From NCBI GenBank assembly GCA_041859045.1, contig JBHELB010000043.1, forward strand, positions 1-8,383: a stretch of DNA of 8,383 nt, given 5' to 3'. Below, one piece after another: positions 1 to 7,084 of this stretch. Positions within the stretch are counted from its first letter, which is position 1. Every line of letters starts with the position of its first letter. The notes under the pieces were generated by a model. The model saw only the letters and a program-made list of their open reading frames with translations. It was not told the DNA's origin and did no database searches. This DNA comes from JBHELB01 sp041859045. GTDB lineage: Bacteria > Hydrogenedentota > Hydrogenedentia > Hydrogenedentales > SLHB01. Both the position numbers and the translations under genes were made by a program.

Positions 1-247
1 CCATCCCTTCCTGCGCGCGGCGGTACATGGCGAGGCGGGTGACGTCGTTGCCGCTGAAGAAGACCTGCCCCTGGTTAGGGCGAAGCAAACCGACAACCAT
101 GCGGAACGTGGTCGTCTTGCCCGCGCCGTTGGGGCCGAGCAAGCCGACGATCTCGCCGGGGTGGAGTTCGATCGAAATACCGTTGACGACCGTCCGCTTC
201 GCGAAGGTCTTGATGAGGTTATCGGTCTTTAATAGCGCCTCGGCCAA
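1..247 (-). CDS. lptB: LPS export ABC transporter ATP-binding protein LptB (N-terminal part, cut by window edge)
   Basis: LptB is the cytoplasmic ATPase that powers LPS extraction from the inner membrane by LptFG and its transfer to the LptC/LptA bridge. Only the first 82 residues are in the window. A Walker A motif GPNGAGKTT lies at residues 38-46 and is preceded by GEIVGLL, the usual LptB arrangement. The stretch VVNGISIELHPGEIVGLL also matches the family. The Q-loop, signature and Walker B regions lie beyond the left edge. I chose the TTG at 247-245 because the only nearby ATG (254-252) is out of frame, and a GAAAGGGA ribosome binding site sits 8 nt upstream. The gene begins 14 nt after the lptA-like stop codon, so it is the next gene of the same operon. 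Confidence 0.94.
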   Translation of the reverse strand, partial: MAEALLKTDNLIKTFAKRTVVNGISIELHPGEIVGLLGPNGAGKTTTFRMVVGLLRPNQGQVFFSGNDVTRLAMYRRAQEGM

Positions 248-261
248 CGGGCATTCCCTTT

Positions 262-1167
262 CTAACTGTTCTTCGCCGCGACGGCTCCCGCGAAGGCGGT
301 CTGAAAGAGGCGGCGGTTCAGTTCGGCGGTTTCCACGGGGCTCAGAGGCGCTTTGGCCTTCTTTTCCAGCAGGGCGTTTGTCGCATCATCACGGGCGACG
401 CCCTTCCACGCGGCCGCGTCGTAGAACGCGGCCTGGCGCAGCACACGGTTGAGCACGCCGATGATCAGTTTCTGATTCTGCGGACCGGGGGCCTCGGCCG
501 TGGGCATCTGGCCCAGCCCTTGGCGTTCTTCAGGTTTGAGCATGCCCATAATGTGCTTGCCGGGCGAAGGTGCGGCGGCAGCGCTTTGTTCCTTGAGCGT
601 TTTCAGAAGCTTGGGCCAATCCTGCACGTCACCGGCGGATAGCAGCCACGCTTCTTCGGGTTTGTCGGCCACGGCGCCGGACTGCGTGGGACCGCCAAGC
701 CCTTGAGCGGTGGCGTTGGTGAGGCGCGTCTGCCCTGTTTTGAAATTGTAGATCAGTTTGTCGCACTGAAAAGACTTCACCTGCGGTAGAGAGCCTTTGA
801 CGGCACCGGTGAACACGGCCTCTTCCTTGGCCATGTCAAGCTCGGCGCGCTGGGAAGTGACTCGGCCTTGGTTGCTCTCGATGACGACCCCGCCCTCCAG
901 AATCACCTTCGAATACGAACTACCGTCGCTGGAAGGCGCGCCCGAGCCCCGATCGGCGCGAATGTTCATGACGCCGCGGGCTGGGTCGGCGAAGCGGACC
1001 GCCGCGCGGATGCCGCCTTCAAACCGCCACAAGCCGTCCTTCTCGATGATGAACTCACCCGCGCGCTCGATGTCGAACTTGTCCGAAGCAGTCGGCCCTT
1101 GGGCCAGCGCCGCCGCGGCAAAGGCGCACAGCGTCCACACCGTCAATCCTATCGTCGCAGACCTCAT
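262..1167 (-). CDS. lptA: LptA/OstA-like periplasmic LPS transport protein with long C-terminal extension
   Basis: The 301-aa product starts with a Sec signal peptide (MRSATIGLTVWTLCAFAAAALAQG, shown here as MRSATIGLTV to ALAQG) with probable cleavage after ALA at about residue 22. Residues about 30-165 resemble the OstA/LptA beta-jellyroll that shields lipid A in the periplasm: repeated beta strands such as GVVIESNQGRVTSQRAELDM and EEAVFTGAVKG carry the usual 'unwanted strand, masked by later edit' pattern of this fold. Residues about 165-301 are not part of a normal LptA (about 185 aa). They are Ala/Lys/Glu-rich and look helical. The ATG overlaps the lptC-like stop (ATGA), and GGAGGAG lies 5-6 nt upstream. 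The position between lptC-like and lptB genes supports the assignment; a broader OstA-domain protein is the alternative. Confidence 0.82.
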   Translation of the reverse strand: MRSATIGLTVWTLCAFAAAALAQGPTASDKFDIERAGEFIIEKDGLWRFEGGIRAAVRFADPARGVMNIRADRGSGAPSSDGSSYSKVILEGGVVIESNQGRVTSQRAELDMAKEEAVFTGAVKGSLPQVKSFQCDKLIYNFKTGQTRLTNATAQGLGGPTQSGAVADKPEEAWLLSAGDVQDWPKLLKTLKEQSAAAAPSPGKHIMGMLKPEERQGLGQMPTAEAPGPQNQKLIIGVLNRVLRQAAFYDAAAWKGVARDDATNALLEKKAKAPLSPVETAELNRRLFQTAFAGAVAAKNS

Positions 1168-1724
1168 TTGGTCTCCTCCGGCTTCAGGTCAATCGTCCCT
1201 TTCATCCCGTAGAGCACAATACGGGATTCATCGGGATGATACTCCATTTTCTCCGCTTCGAGAACACGCCCGGGCTCGGCAATGCGGACCGGCTTGTCCG
1301 TCCGCGCGAGGCGCTCGTCGTTTACCCACACGAGGTCTTCCAAGTCGGCATGCTGCACGCCGCGCTCAAACGACACACCGCCGGTGAGGGTCGCGGTGCG
1401 TGCGTTCTGGTCGTAACGCGCGGAACCGGCCTGAAGGCGGGTCTCCGATTGGTTTTCGTAAATCGTCGCCGCCACGCGCTGCGCTTCCCAAACTCCTTCG
1501 TCCGAGCGCTGAAAGTCCGGCGACTTGATCACGAAACTGGGATGCGTTGCGCCGGGATCGGCGCGGTCGTTGTAGAACGCCAAAGTCATCTCGCCCCCGC
1601 CGCCCCATACGCCCGTGGGCTGTACGGCCGTCGTGCTGCCCTCGGGCGCGCCCGCGGCGGGTGTCGTCCCTTTGCTACAGCCGACGACGACAAGCAAAGT
1701 CGCTATCGCAACCAGGTACTTCAC
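1164..1724 (-). CDS. lptC: LptC-like lipoprotein of the LPS export system
   Basis: The 186-aa product begins with a lipoprotein signal, VKYLVAIATLLVVVGC, with lipid attachment at Cys16. The rest is periplasmic and rich in beta strands: a segment such as ETRLQAGSARYDQNARTATL is typical of LptC/OstA folds, where a strand describing a base state is followed by a 'TLTGGV' turn. Classical LptC is held by an N-terminal membrane helix, so lipid anchoring would be a variant. The frame is open far upstream, but that part lies inside coaX. I chose the GTG at 1724-1722 because it gives a perfect signal peptide, has AAGG 8 nt upstream, and overlaps the coaX stop by GTGA. It overlaps the next gene by ATGA. 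The name rests on the signal, the fold pattern and the lptA-lptB neighbours, not on a sequence search. Confidence 0.78.
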   Translation of the reverse strand: MKYLVAIATLLVVVGCSKGTTPAAGAPEGSTTAVQPTGVWGGGGEMTLAFYNDRADPGATHPSFVIKSPDFQRSDEGVWEAQRVAATIYENQSETRLQAGSARYDQNARTATLTGGVSFERGVQHADLEDLVWVNDERLARTDKPVRIAEPGRVLEAEKMEYHPDESRIVLYGMKGTIDLKPEETK

Positions 1725-2500
1725 GCTGCGCCCTTGACGTTGCGGGCGTAGATCATGCGCAGACCGCGCAAGGTCAGCAGCGGATCGACGTGGTCGATCT
1801 TGCGCGCGACCTGAGCAATAAGCGAGGCCAACCCGCCCGTGGCCACGACCACCGGGGTGGCTTTTAGCTCCGCTGTCATGCGTGTGATAAGCCCATCGAC
1901 AAGATCCGCGTACCCATAGGTCAGCCCCGAGCGGATGTTCGACACGGTGTCGCGCCCGATCACCGCGGGTGGCTTGACGATCTCGACGCGCGGTAACTTG
2001 GCGCACTTTTCAAACAGGGCATCGGCGGAAATCGCGATACCTGGCACTATCGCCCCGCCCCGATACTCAGCGTGTGCAGTGATGACGTCAAATGTCGTGG
2101 CGGTTCCAAAATCGACGACGATCAGCGGGGTTCCAGGATAGGCTTCAATCGCCGCGACGGCATTCACGATGCGGTCCGCGCCGACTTCTTTCGGATTCTC
2201 CACTTGGATCACGAGGCCGGTCTTGACGCCCGGCCCGACGACGAGCGGAGTAACGCCGAAGGCGGCGGTCGTGGCGGCAAGTACGGGTTGATTCAGCGGC
2301 GGAACGACGCTCGATATACAGCATCCATCCACTTCTTTCGGGGAATGGCCCTCTTCGCGCAAGAGCGTCGAGAAAAGGAGGCGGAGTTCGTCCTCGGTGC
2401 GGTAGTGCGCGCTCATGATCCGCCAGTGCCCGAGGAGCGTTTCGCCCTCGAACAGGCCAACGACCGTGTGCGAATTGCCGACATCGATGACGACGAGCAT
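1721..2500 (-). CDS. coaX: Type III pantothenate kinase CoaX
   Basis: CoaX phosphorylates pantothenate with ATP, the first committed step of coenzyme A synthesis, in the cytoplasm. The 259-aa length is normal. Family motifs are in order: the nucleotide-binding DVGNS at residues 6-10, EVGADR at 105-110 carrying the catalytic Asp109, DFGTATTFD at 130-138, GGAIVPGIAIS at 148-158 and TGG at 221-223. This is the ASKHA-fold enzyme, unlike CoaA, and type III kinases are known to be insensitive to CoA feedback and to need a monovalent cation. A longer frame is open upstream, but the ATG at 2500-2498 begins the conserved MLVVIDVGNS and lies one base after the birA stop; GGAG in the end of birA can serve as its ribosome binding site. 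Confidence 0.96.
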   Translation of the reverse strand: MLVVIDVGNSHTVVGLFEGETLLGHWRIMSAHYRTEDELRLLFSTLLREEGHSPKEVDGCCISSVVPPLNQPVLAATTAAFGVTPLVVGPGVKTGLVIQVENPKEVGADRIVNAVAAIEAYPGTPLIVVDFGTATTFDVITAHAEYRGGAIVPGIAISADALFEKCAKLPRVEIVKPPAVIGRDTVSNIRSGLTYGYADLVDGLITRMTAELKATPVVVATGGLASLIAQVARKIDHVDPLLTLRGLRMIYARNVKGAA

Positions 2501-2501
2501 T

Positions 2502-3245
2502 TCAGGCACTCTCCAACACGTGAATATCGCCTGCGCAATGAAGTTTGCGCTCGCCCTGCTCCGTTTCGAGCACGAGACCGCCGCGAAGGTCAATGTCCAC
2601 CACCGTTCCCACGACATCCGCGGAACGCACGCGGCGCCCTTTAATGTCGCAGGCCTCCACCCACTCGCGGCGCACGGCCTCGTAGTCTCCGCCGCGTAGA
2701 CGCGCGACCTGAACATCGAGCGCATGCAGCAGCGCGGTGAATACCTCGTCGCGATCGCATGCCCGGCGAGTTTCCCACTCCACCGAGGTCGCCGTCGCGC
2801 GCAGATCCGGAGAAAAATCCTCGGGACGGTGCCGCAAATTCACGCCAATCCCCAGGGCAGTGGCGCCATCGCGCTGCTCCACCAGAATACCGCACACCTT
2901 GCGTCCGTTCAGCAGCAGATCGTTCGGCCATTTCATGCGGAGTTCGCACCAGGGGCGCAACGCGTCGCGCACGGCCACCGCCGCGCCGATGGACAGCCCC
3001 TCGGGCATGTCGTCGAGCCGCACGCTAAACCACAGGCCAAGCCCCGGCGCGCTTTGCCAGCGCCGCCCGTGGCGTCCGCGGCCCAGGGTCTGCTTTTCCG
3101 CGACCACCACCGCGCCATCGAGGTCTTCCTCGAGCACGCGCGTGCTGGTTGACGACACCGTGTCGAAAATCACGACACGTGCGCCGACGGTCCGGGTGTG
3201 AAGCGGTCCGGCGGTTAGCGGTGGATATGGGACCGGTTTAGACAT
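2502..3245 (-). CDS. birA: Biotin--[acetyl-CoA-carboxylase] ligase, class I (no DNA-binding domain)
   Basis: This enzyme makes biotinoyl-AMP and transfers biotin to the carrier protein of acetyl-CoA carboxylase and other biotin enzymes. The 247-aa product has the catalytic core: the biotin-binding loop GRGRHGRRW at residues 55-63, the catalytic lysine in KWPND at 105-109, CGILVE at 118-123 and GIGVNL at 132-137. The small C-terminal SH3-like domain covers about 198-245. There is no N-terminal winged helix, so it should not repress biotin genes. The start overlaps the nadC stop by 8 nt and has no clear Shine-Dalgarno sequence, which suggests translational coupling to nadC. The usual STN motif of the family reads STS here (residues 32-34). 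Confidence 0.95.
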   Translation of the reverse strand: MSKPVPYPPLTAGPLHTRTVGARVVIFDTVSSTSTRVLEEDLDGAVVVAEKQTLGRGRHGRRWQSAPGLGLWFSVRLDDMPEGLSIGAAVAVRDALRPWCELRMKWPNDLLLNGRKVCGILVEQRDGATALGIGVNLRHRPEDFSPDLRATATSVEWETRRACDRDEVFTALLHALDVQVARLRGGDYEAVRREWVEACDIKGRRVRSADVVGTVVDIDLRGGLVLETEQGERKLHCAGDIHVLESA

Positions 3246-4074
3246 TCGAGATTTCGAGCGAGAGATCGACCGCGGGCGAAGAATGGGTCAACGCGCCGAC
3301 TGAAATCACGTGAATTCCCGTCTCGGCGACCTCGCGGATCGTCGCCAGGGTGATGTTGCCGCTGGCTTCGAGGATCAGGTCCGTCCCCTTGCAGCGCTCC
3401 ACCGCCTTGCGGATATCTTCGACCTTCATGTTGTCCAACAGCACGGCGTCCGCGCCCGCCTGAATGGCCTCTTCGAGTTCATCCAGGTTTGTGACCTCGA
3501 CACCGATCTTCATCAAGTGGTGGGTGGTGCGCCATGCGCGGCGCACGGCATTGGTGATGCCGCCCGCGCCGATGATGTGGTTTTCCTTGATGAGCACGCC
3601 ATCAAACAGGGCGTAACGGTGATTGCTGCCGCCGCCATGAACGACCGCCTGCTTCTCCAACTGGCGCATCATCGGCGTCGTCTTGCGCGTATCGCACAGG
3701 CGGACGTCAAGTCCGTTAAGCACTTCGACATAGCGCGCCGTAGTGGTGGCGATGCCGCAGAGGTGTTGCAAGAAATTGAGGGCAACTCTCTCCCCCATCA
3801 ACACCGCGCGGGTGTTGCCCTTGAAACGCGCCAACACGTCGCCGGGCTTGAACCGCTGGCCGTCGGCCCACCCCGTCCAATCCGTCACCTGCGCGTCCAA
3901 GCAGTCGAACACGGCCCGAAACGCGTGGATACCGCTCATCAGGCCTTCCTGCTTGGCCAGCAAGTACGCCTCGCAGCGCGCATCCTCCGGGATCGTCGAA
4001 TTGGTCGTGATGTCGCCCTGGCCGATATCCTCGTCCAACGCCCCCCGCACCAGGGTAATTAGCCACCGCTTCAA
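3238..4074 (-). CDS. nadC: Nicotinate-nucleotide pyrophosphorylase (quinolinate phosphoribosyltransferase)
   Basis: NadC converts quinolinate and PRPP to nicotinate mononucleotide, CO2 and pyrophosphate in de novo NAD synthesis. The 278-aa length is normal. Visible motifs are EDIGQGDITT at residues 15-24, GERVALN at 94-100, DTRKTTP at 128-134, HGGGSNHR at 146-153, KENH at 163-166, EVTN at 193-196, LLDNM at 212-216, EASGN at 236-240 and the phosphate-binding end ISVGALTHS. I chose the TTG at 4074-4072 because it has a strong AGGAGG 7 nt upstream and the family's first helix follows directly. It is the first gene of the minus-strand operon. nadA and nadB are not in the window. Confidence 0.97.
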   Translation of the reverse strand: MKRWLITLVRGALDEDIGQGDITTNSTIPEDARCEAYLLAKQEGLMSGIHAFRAVFDCLDAQVTDWTGWADGQRFKPGDVLARFKGNTRAVLMGERVALNFLQHLCGIATTTARYVEVLNGLDVRLCDTRKTTPMMRQLEKQAVVHGGGSNHRYALFDGVLIKENHIIGAGGITNAVRRAWRTTHHLMKIGVEVTNLDELEEAIQAGADAVLLDNMKVEDIRKAVERCKGTDLILEASGNITLATIREVAETGIHVISVGALTHSSPAVDLSLEISNV

Positions 4075-4081
4075 GATTTGC

Positions 4082-4087
4082 CCTCCT
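4082..4087 (-). promoter_or_regulatory. Strong ribosome binding site of nadC
   Basis: A perfect AGGAGG lies 7 nt before the TTG codon. It decides the nadC start, because no ATG or GTG is suitably placed in frame. Confidence 0.85.
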
Positions 4088-4101
4088 AAAAGAATCTCGC
4101 G

Positions 4102-4132
4102 AGTTTAGCACGTTTGCCCTGCGCGTTGCCAA
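4102..4132 (-). promoter_or_regulatory. Probable promoter of the nadC-birA-coaX-lpt operon
   Basis: On the minus strand TTGGCA (4132-4127) is followed after 19 nt by an extended -10 element, TGC TAAACT (-10 hexamer at 4107-4102). The spacer is two bases longer than ideal, so the extended -10 probably matters. It lies about 28 nt upstream of the nadC start codon, leaving a short leader with the AGGAGG site. The region upstream (4133-4287) holds no gene I can support. Confidence 0.5.
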
Positions 4133-4338
4133 CTCACGATTTACGATTATTGGCGCGGTTCTTGCCTTCAGGAGTAGACGCACGGGCAGTCGGCGCATTG
4201 TTCTGGAGAGGTTTCGTGAATCTGGCGCTGGGTAGAGGGAAAAGGGGCCTTGGGGCAATGGCACAGACTCCAGGGAGCAATACACGATTACTGCGCTACC
4301 GGATTCTCTGCCTGTGGGGGCGGATCTGCGCCGCACAA

Positions 4339-4386
4339 CCGCCGTCCTTGGGCGCGATCGCGATCAGGCGATTCTGTAGGTAATAC
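4339..4386 (-). pseudogene. RHS/YD-repeat scar E
   Basis: Reading the minus strand gives LQNRLIAIAPKDGG, which matches GQNRLITIEHKDGD of scar A. At DNA level CAGAATCGCCTGATC is shared exactly, and AAGGACGGC follows at the same distance. It starts a few bases after the stop of the 162-aa gene and is too short to code for anything now. Sequence beyond it, to about 4290, stays open but I recognise nothing there. Confidence 0.6.
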
Positions 4387-4394
4387 AAGACCGG

Positions 4395-4883
4395 TCAGGT
4401 CTCTCGCTCCGAGAAAGTCAATACAGTATCGCTTATATATATAGGCTTCCATATTGTAACACCGCCTATTTTCCTTGGAAATCCCACATAAAGCGAGCAG
4501 GCGGGGTCGCAGGTTTCCAACACAAGGGTCCATGCAACATCATAGATGGAAGTATCTGTAAGGTATAATCTGATAATCTGATAGGTGAATAATCGTCTTA
4601 TCCTATGAACAGCAACATTCGCATCATGATGCCATGGAGCGCTTGGCATACGCGAGACTCTCTCTCGGCATTTTTTAATGTAGTGTGGTCCTTCATACCA
4701 GGAAAGAACGTATGCCAATGGAACACGATACCGGCGCTCTGGCGAAAGATGAAATTGCCTATTTTTCCCAAAGCGGAACTCGATAGTCTTGCCATCATCC
4801 AGAATTTGGCATTTTTCGAAATGGGGAGCCTTCTTTCGAAATTCCGCCAAAACTGAGCGGGGTGCCTTCCTGAATATTCCCAA
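4395..4883 (-). CDS. Hypothetical soluble protein between RHS scars
   Basis: I do not recognise this 162-aa protein. It has no signal peptide or membrane segment. It has a charged N-terminal half (residues 1-90, many Arg/Lys) with a conserved-looking QILDDGKTIEFRFGKN and SWYEGPHYIKK, followed by a beta-rich C-terminus (GGVTIWKPIYI). The start is a TTG with GAGGAG about 11 nt upstream, and a TGA lies six codons before it, so no better start exists in frame. It is AT-richer than the operon. A second frame on the same strand (4981-4598) overlaps most of it but looks less protein-like. The position between two RHS pieces suggests an orphan immunity or cargo gene, but this is inference. Confidence 0.5.
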   Translation of the reverse strand: MGIFRKAPRSVLAEFRKKAPHFEKCQILDDGKTIEFRFGKNRQFHLSPERRYRVPLAYVLSWYEGPHYIKKCRERVSRMPSAPWHHDANVAVHRIRRLFTYQIIRLYLTDTSIYDVAWTLVLETCDPACSLYVGFPRKIGGVTIWKPIYISDTVLTFSERET

Positions 4884-4910
4884 TCTACGGAATTCTCCTC
4901 ACTAGTAGCC

Positions 4911-5120
4911 CTATCCACACACTGGCAGGAAACTTGAATGCCCATCCCAAGAAGAGTTGGCCGAGAGAAAATATAGCACACCCTCGCAGGCCGAAACGCT
5001 CATGATCTCAAGAACTTCAGCCTGCCGCGCGCCGTTGTACTCATACGTCACATCATAGTCCGTCGCGCCTGCGTGGCGACCTGTATTTTGGCGCCTGTCA
5101 GCAGCACGCCGCATTTGCAT
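4911..5120 (-). pseudogene. RHS/YD-repeat scar D with short unrelated tail
   Basis: A 69-codon open frame holds TDYDVTYEYNGARQAEVLEI in its middle (about 5067-5008), which has the YxYD spacing of a YD repeat. The first 20 codons and the last 30 (after about 5005) show no RHS pattern. The tail could be the remains of a variable C-terminal tip, or junk up to the stop at 4911. The frame starts shortly after the stop of the lipoprotein gene. It has no ribosome binding site, and I take it as a degenerate fragment, not an expressed gene. Confidence 0.45.
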
Positions 5121-5125
5121 GCCAG

Positions 5126-6256
5126 TTACTTAACAACGACTTCAAAGGCATCGATCTTTTGATACCCATTCTCAAGCGGATCGAAGACCTCCACTTTGTG
5201 CCCATTCCCAAAGCACACCATACGCCCTGATGTTTCCGAGACAGCGGCGTCTGCGGAATCGCTGCTCCAAGAACCGACAGGAAATGTCTGGACAAACTGT
5301 CCTGAAGACACAGCCCAAACCTCTAGATTCAATGTTTCTAAATTTCCGCAAATGATGCGATCCCCCCATGCGCCGATCGGTCGCATTTTACCTGGTCTAG
5401 CGAAAGGGTTCTCAGACAGAGCACCGACAGCTCCAGAAAGTTTCTCGTTTGTCCGCTCAAGCACAACACGCTCGATATATGGAAGGTCATTTGAAATAGC
5501 ATACACCGCAGAAGAGTTACCCGCATTCCCCAAGCGCCGTGAGCGAGACGGAATAGGAATGGGCGGATATGCCTCCAATGCCTGCGTAGCAACAGCCACT
5601 GGAACGATCGCAAATGGCGAGTCACCGTGCGGAGAAGAACTCTCATCCTGAAAAACATTCGCGGTAAGTAACAGCAAATTGGGCGACAGAAGGAGGGAGC
5701 CCCCGCTTGGAACTAGGTAATCGCGCGTCGGCTGCGTTGTCATTCTTTCCTGAAAATCCGCGAGCGAATACGTGACATAACGCCCCATACCTTCTTCATC
5801 ACGCCGACACAGAAATACACCGCTCTCAGGTAGGACTCGCAGCACGTTTGAGATGAGATCTACAGATAAGCACGCTACTGATTGCGGTATTTCTCGAATT
5901 ACTCCCGTTTTCCCATCGAGATACAAAAAAGACACAAGCGATCCATCGGGAGTAATGGATTTGGAGAGATCTCTCTTCCCACGAACACTCCATATTACGT
6001 GCTCTCGTGTACTCCCACGGACAATACTTGGGCAATTCTTAAGGCCCTTAACGAGGACATCAAGTTTCTTTTCCTTTATGGAGTATGCCCATATACTATG
6101 TTGTTTTCTTAAACTGTATGACACTCCCAACACGTTACCATCGCTCGTAGCCTCAGCCCAGCGCACTCCTTCCTGGAGAGAGGCCTCAGGGTCTACCGGC
6201 GCGCAGGACAACGCGAATTGCGCCAGAAAGAACACAATGAACGCTTTGGTTCTCAT
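5126..6256 (-). CDS. Putative lipoprotein with beta-propeller-like repeats
   Basis: The 376-aa product begins with a lipoprotein signal, MRTKAFIVFFLAQFALSC, with lipid attachment at Cys18 (lipobox ALSC). The mature part has repeated beta segments spaced like WD40/Kelch-type blades, such as LEVWAVSSGQFVQTF and GNGHKVEVFDPLENGYQK near the C-terminus, and repeated 'S-strand, VWSV/VYAIS' patterns. I cannot assign a family. The ATG at 6256-6254 has GAGGGAG 3 nt upstream. It lies between RHS scars C and D and is AT-richer than the nad-lpt operon. An envelope role is likely from the signal; an orphan immunity role or a surface sensor are both guesses. Confidence 0.78.
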   Translation of the reverse strand: MRTKAFIVFFLAQFALSCAPVDPEASLQEGVRWAEATSDGNVLGVSYSLRKQHSIWAYSIKEKKLDVLVKGLKNCPSIVRGSTREHVIWSVRGKRDLSKSITPDGSLVSFLYLDGKTGVIREIPQSVACLSVDLISNVLRVLPESGVFLCRRDEEGMGRYVTYSLADFQERMTTQPTRDYLVPSGGSLLLSPNLLLLTANVFQDESSSPHGDSPFAIVPVAVATQALEAYPPIPIPSRSRRLGNAGNSSAVYAISNDLPYIERVVLERTNEKLSGAVGALSENPFARPGKMRPIGAWGDRIICGNLETLNLEVWAVSSGQFVQTFPVGSWSSDSADAAVSETSGRMVCFGNGHKVEVFDPLENGYQKIDAFEVVVK

Positions 6257-6316
6257 AGTCTCCCTCGATACCTCTGTTGCACAGGAGGATAATCACAAAA
6301 TGGCGCTACGCCTTTA

Positions 6317-6493
6317 CTATTTCTGCGTCGTCACCGACGTGATCGCCCCTTCGCTATTGTCCAGATAGTCCAGGTTCCGGTTCGAGCCATACGCCGCGTA
6401 ACCCGTCACCCGCCCCAACCGCCCGGCACCATCGTAAACGTACTGCAACCCCGCGTTGCTGTCAATCCAGTCCTGCAGTCGTGAGTTTCCGGC
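6317..6493 (-). pseudogene. RHS/YD-repeat scar C
   Basis: Directly after the stop of the upstream gene the frame continues with AGNSRLQDWIDSNAG, then LQYVYDGAGRLGRVTGY and ends in SVTTQK and a TAG. YVYDGAGRLGRVTGY is a typical YD repeat (YxYDxxGRLxxVT). The piece is 58 codons with no start or ribosome binding site of its own, so it is a core remnant cut at both ends. It is GC-rich like the other scars. Confidence 0.8.
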
Positions 6494-6961
6494 CTAATAC
6501 TCTTGCTTCATTCTGTATGTGTTAGGCACTGCATATCCCTCTCTCACTCTATCCGGCGGAGCGTCTCGGGGTTTGAAGTTATCATTATCATAAAGGCGTA
6601 TTATGCACGCACAAAGGCGATGATCCCTAAAAAGCAATATCGCTATCCAATTTCCCGCCCCGAAATTCAGAGGGGTTGAAATCCTCCAAACCCCATCCTC
6701 TTCTGCGCTAGAAGGTTCTGAAACAAATAATCTGAGAAGCTTGCTTTGGCCTTTGTCTATAACTTTACGAACCTCCTCTTCTCCACTCCCCAATTCCAAA
6801 GACGAAACGATACTAACAAGCTCGGCTTGCGCTAAAGCATCTGTCTCTGGATCTGAAAACGTTGCGCGCACACGAACAAAAGCGAGAACCAAAGAGCCAA
6901 GCCCGACACAAAATACACACAACATTCCCAAAATCAAAGAATACCGAGGCCCGCATTTCAT
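6494..6961 (-). CDS. Small single-pass membrane protein between RHS scars
   Basis: I do not recognise this 155-aa protein. Residues 8-30 form one membrane helix after a short basic start, leaving a mostly outside or periplasmic domain of about 125 residues: an acidic helix (TDALAQAELVSIVSSLELGSGEE), then beta strands around GNWIAILLF and a C-terminal stretch ending in YRMKQEY. A GTG start at 7018 is possible and would add 19 residues, but the ATG at 6961-6959 has GAGGAAG 5 nt upstream and gives a clean signal anchor. Its stop touches RHS scar C. Size, anchor and place suggest an immunity-like cargo gene (inference only). Confidence 0.62.
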   Translation of the reverse strand: MKCGPRYSLILGMLCVFCVGLGSLVLAFVRVRATFSDPETDALAQAELVSIVSSLELGSGEEEVRKVIDKGQSKLLRLFVSEPSSAEEDGVWRISTPLNFGAGNWIAILLFRDHRLCACIIRLYDNDNFKPRDAPPDRVREGYAVPNTYRMKQEY

Positions 6962-7059
6962 ATTTTCTTCCTCAAAACATTCTGTGCACCTGTTGCGATC
7001 CACGCTCAACGCTGCCACTTTTCACAAGACGTCCTGCAATCTTGAATATATTGCATTTT

Positions 7060-7075
7060 TTGATGACGCCATCAA
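7060..7075. repeat. Short inverted repeat in the gap before the single-pass protein gene
   Basis: TTGATG and CATCAA surround a 4-nt loop, with an A-run after it on the minus strand. The TTGATG could serve as a -35 element for a weak -10 such as AATATA 17 nt further on. No T-run follows on the minus strand, so it is not a terminator in that direction. The role is unknown. Confidence 0.25.
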
Positions 7076-7084
7076 TACTTGCCA

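Noticed and set aside
27..452. Plus-strand open frame of 141 codons
   Set aside because: It is the antisense of lptB and the lptA-like gene, has no ribosome binding site, and is Arg/Pro-rich as expected of a GC-rich shadow.
797..1387. Plus-strand open frame of 196 codons
   Set aside because: It is antisense to the lptA-like and lptC-like genes, both of which have signal peptides and good starts.
3310..4062. Plus-strand open frame of 250 codons
   Set aside because: It is fully antisense to nadC, whose motifs are complete.
4505..4515. GGTCGCAGGTT shared with the T-arm region of the tRNA-Asn gene, as a possible attachment site
   Set aside because: Only 11 nt match, it lies inside the 162-aa gene, and no integrase is seen, so chance is the better explanation.
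4564..4569. TATAAT on the plus strand
   Set aside because: No -35 element at a suitable distance and no plus-strand gene after it.
4567..4582. Tandem copy of AATCTGAT
   Set aside because: Two short copies inside an AT-rich coding stretch; no array.
4598..4981. Minus-strand frame of 127 codons overlapping the 162-aa gene
   Set aside because: It has no good ribosome binding site and an uneven composition; the other frame has better protein-like character. Not excluded with certainty.
6303..6313. GGCG/CGCC hairpin near the end of scar C as a terminator
   Set aside because: The stem is only 4 bp and no proper T-run follows on either strand.
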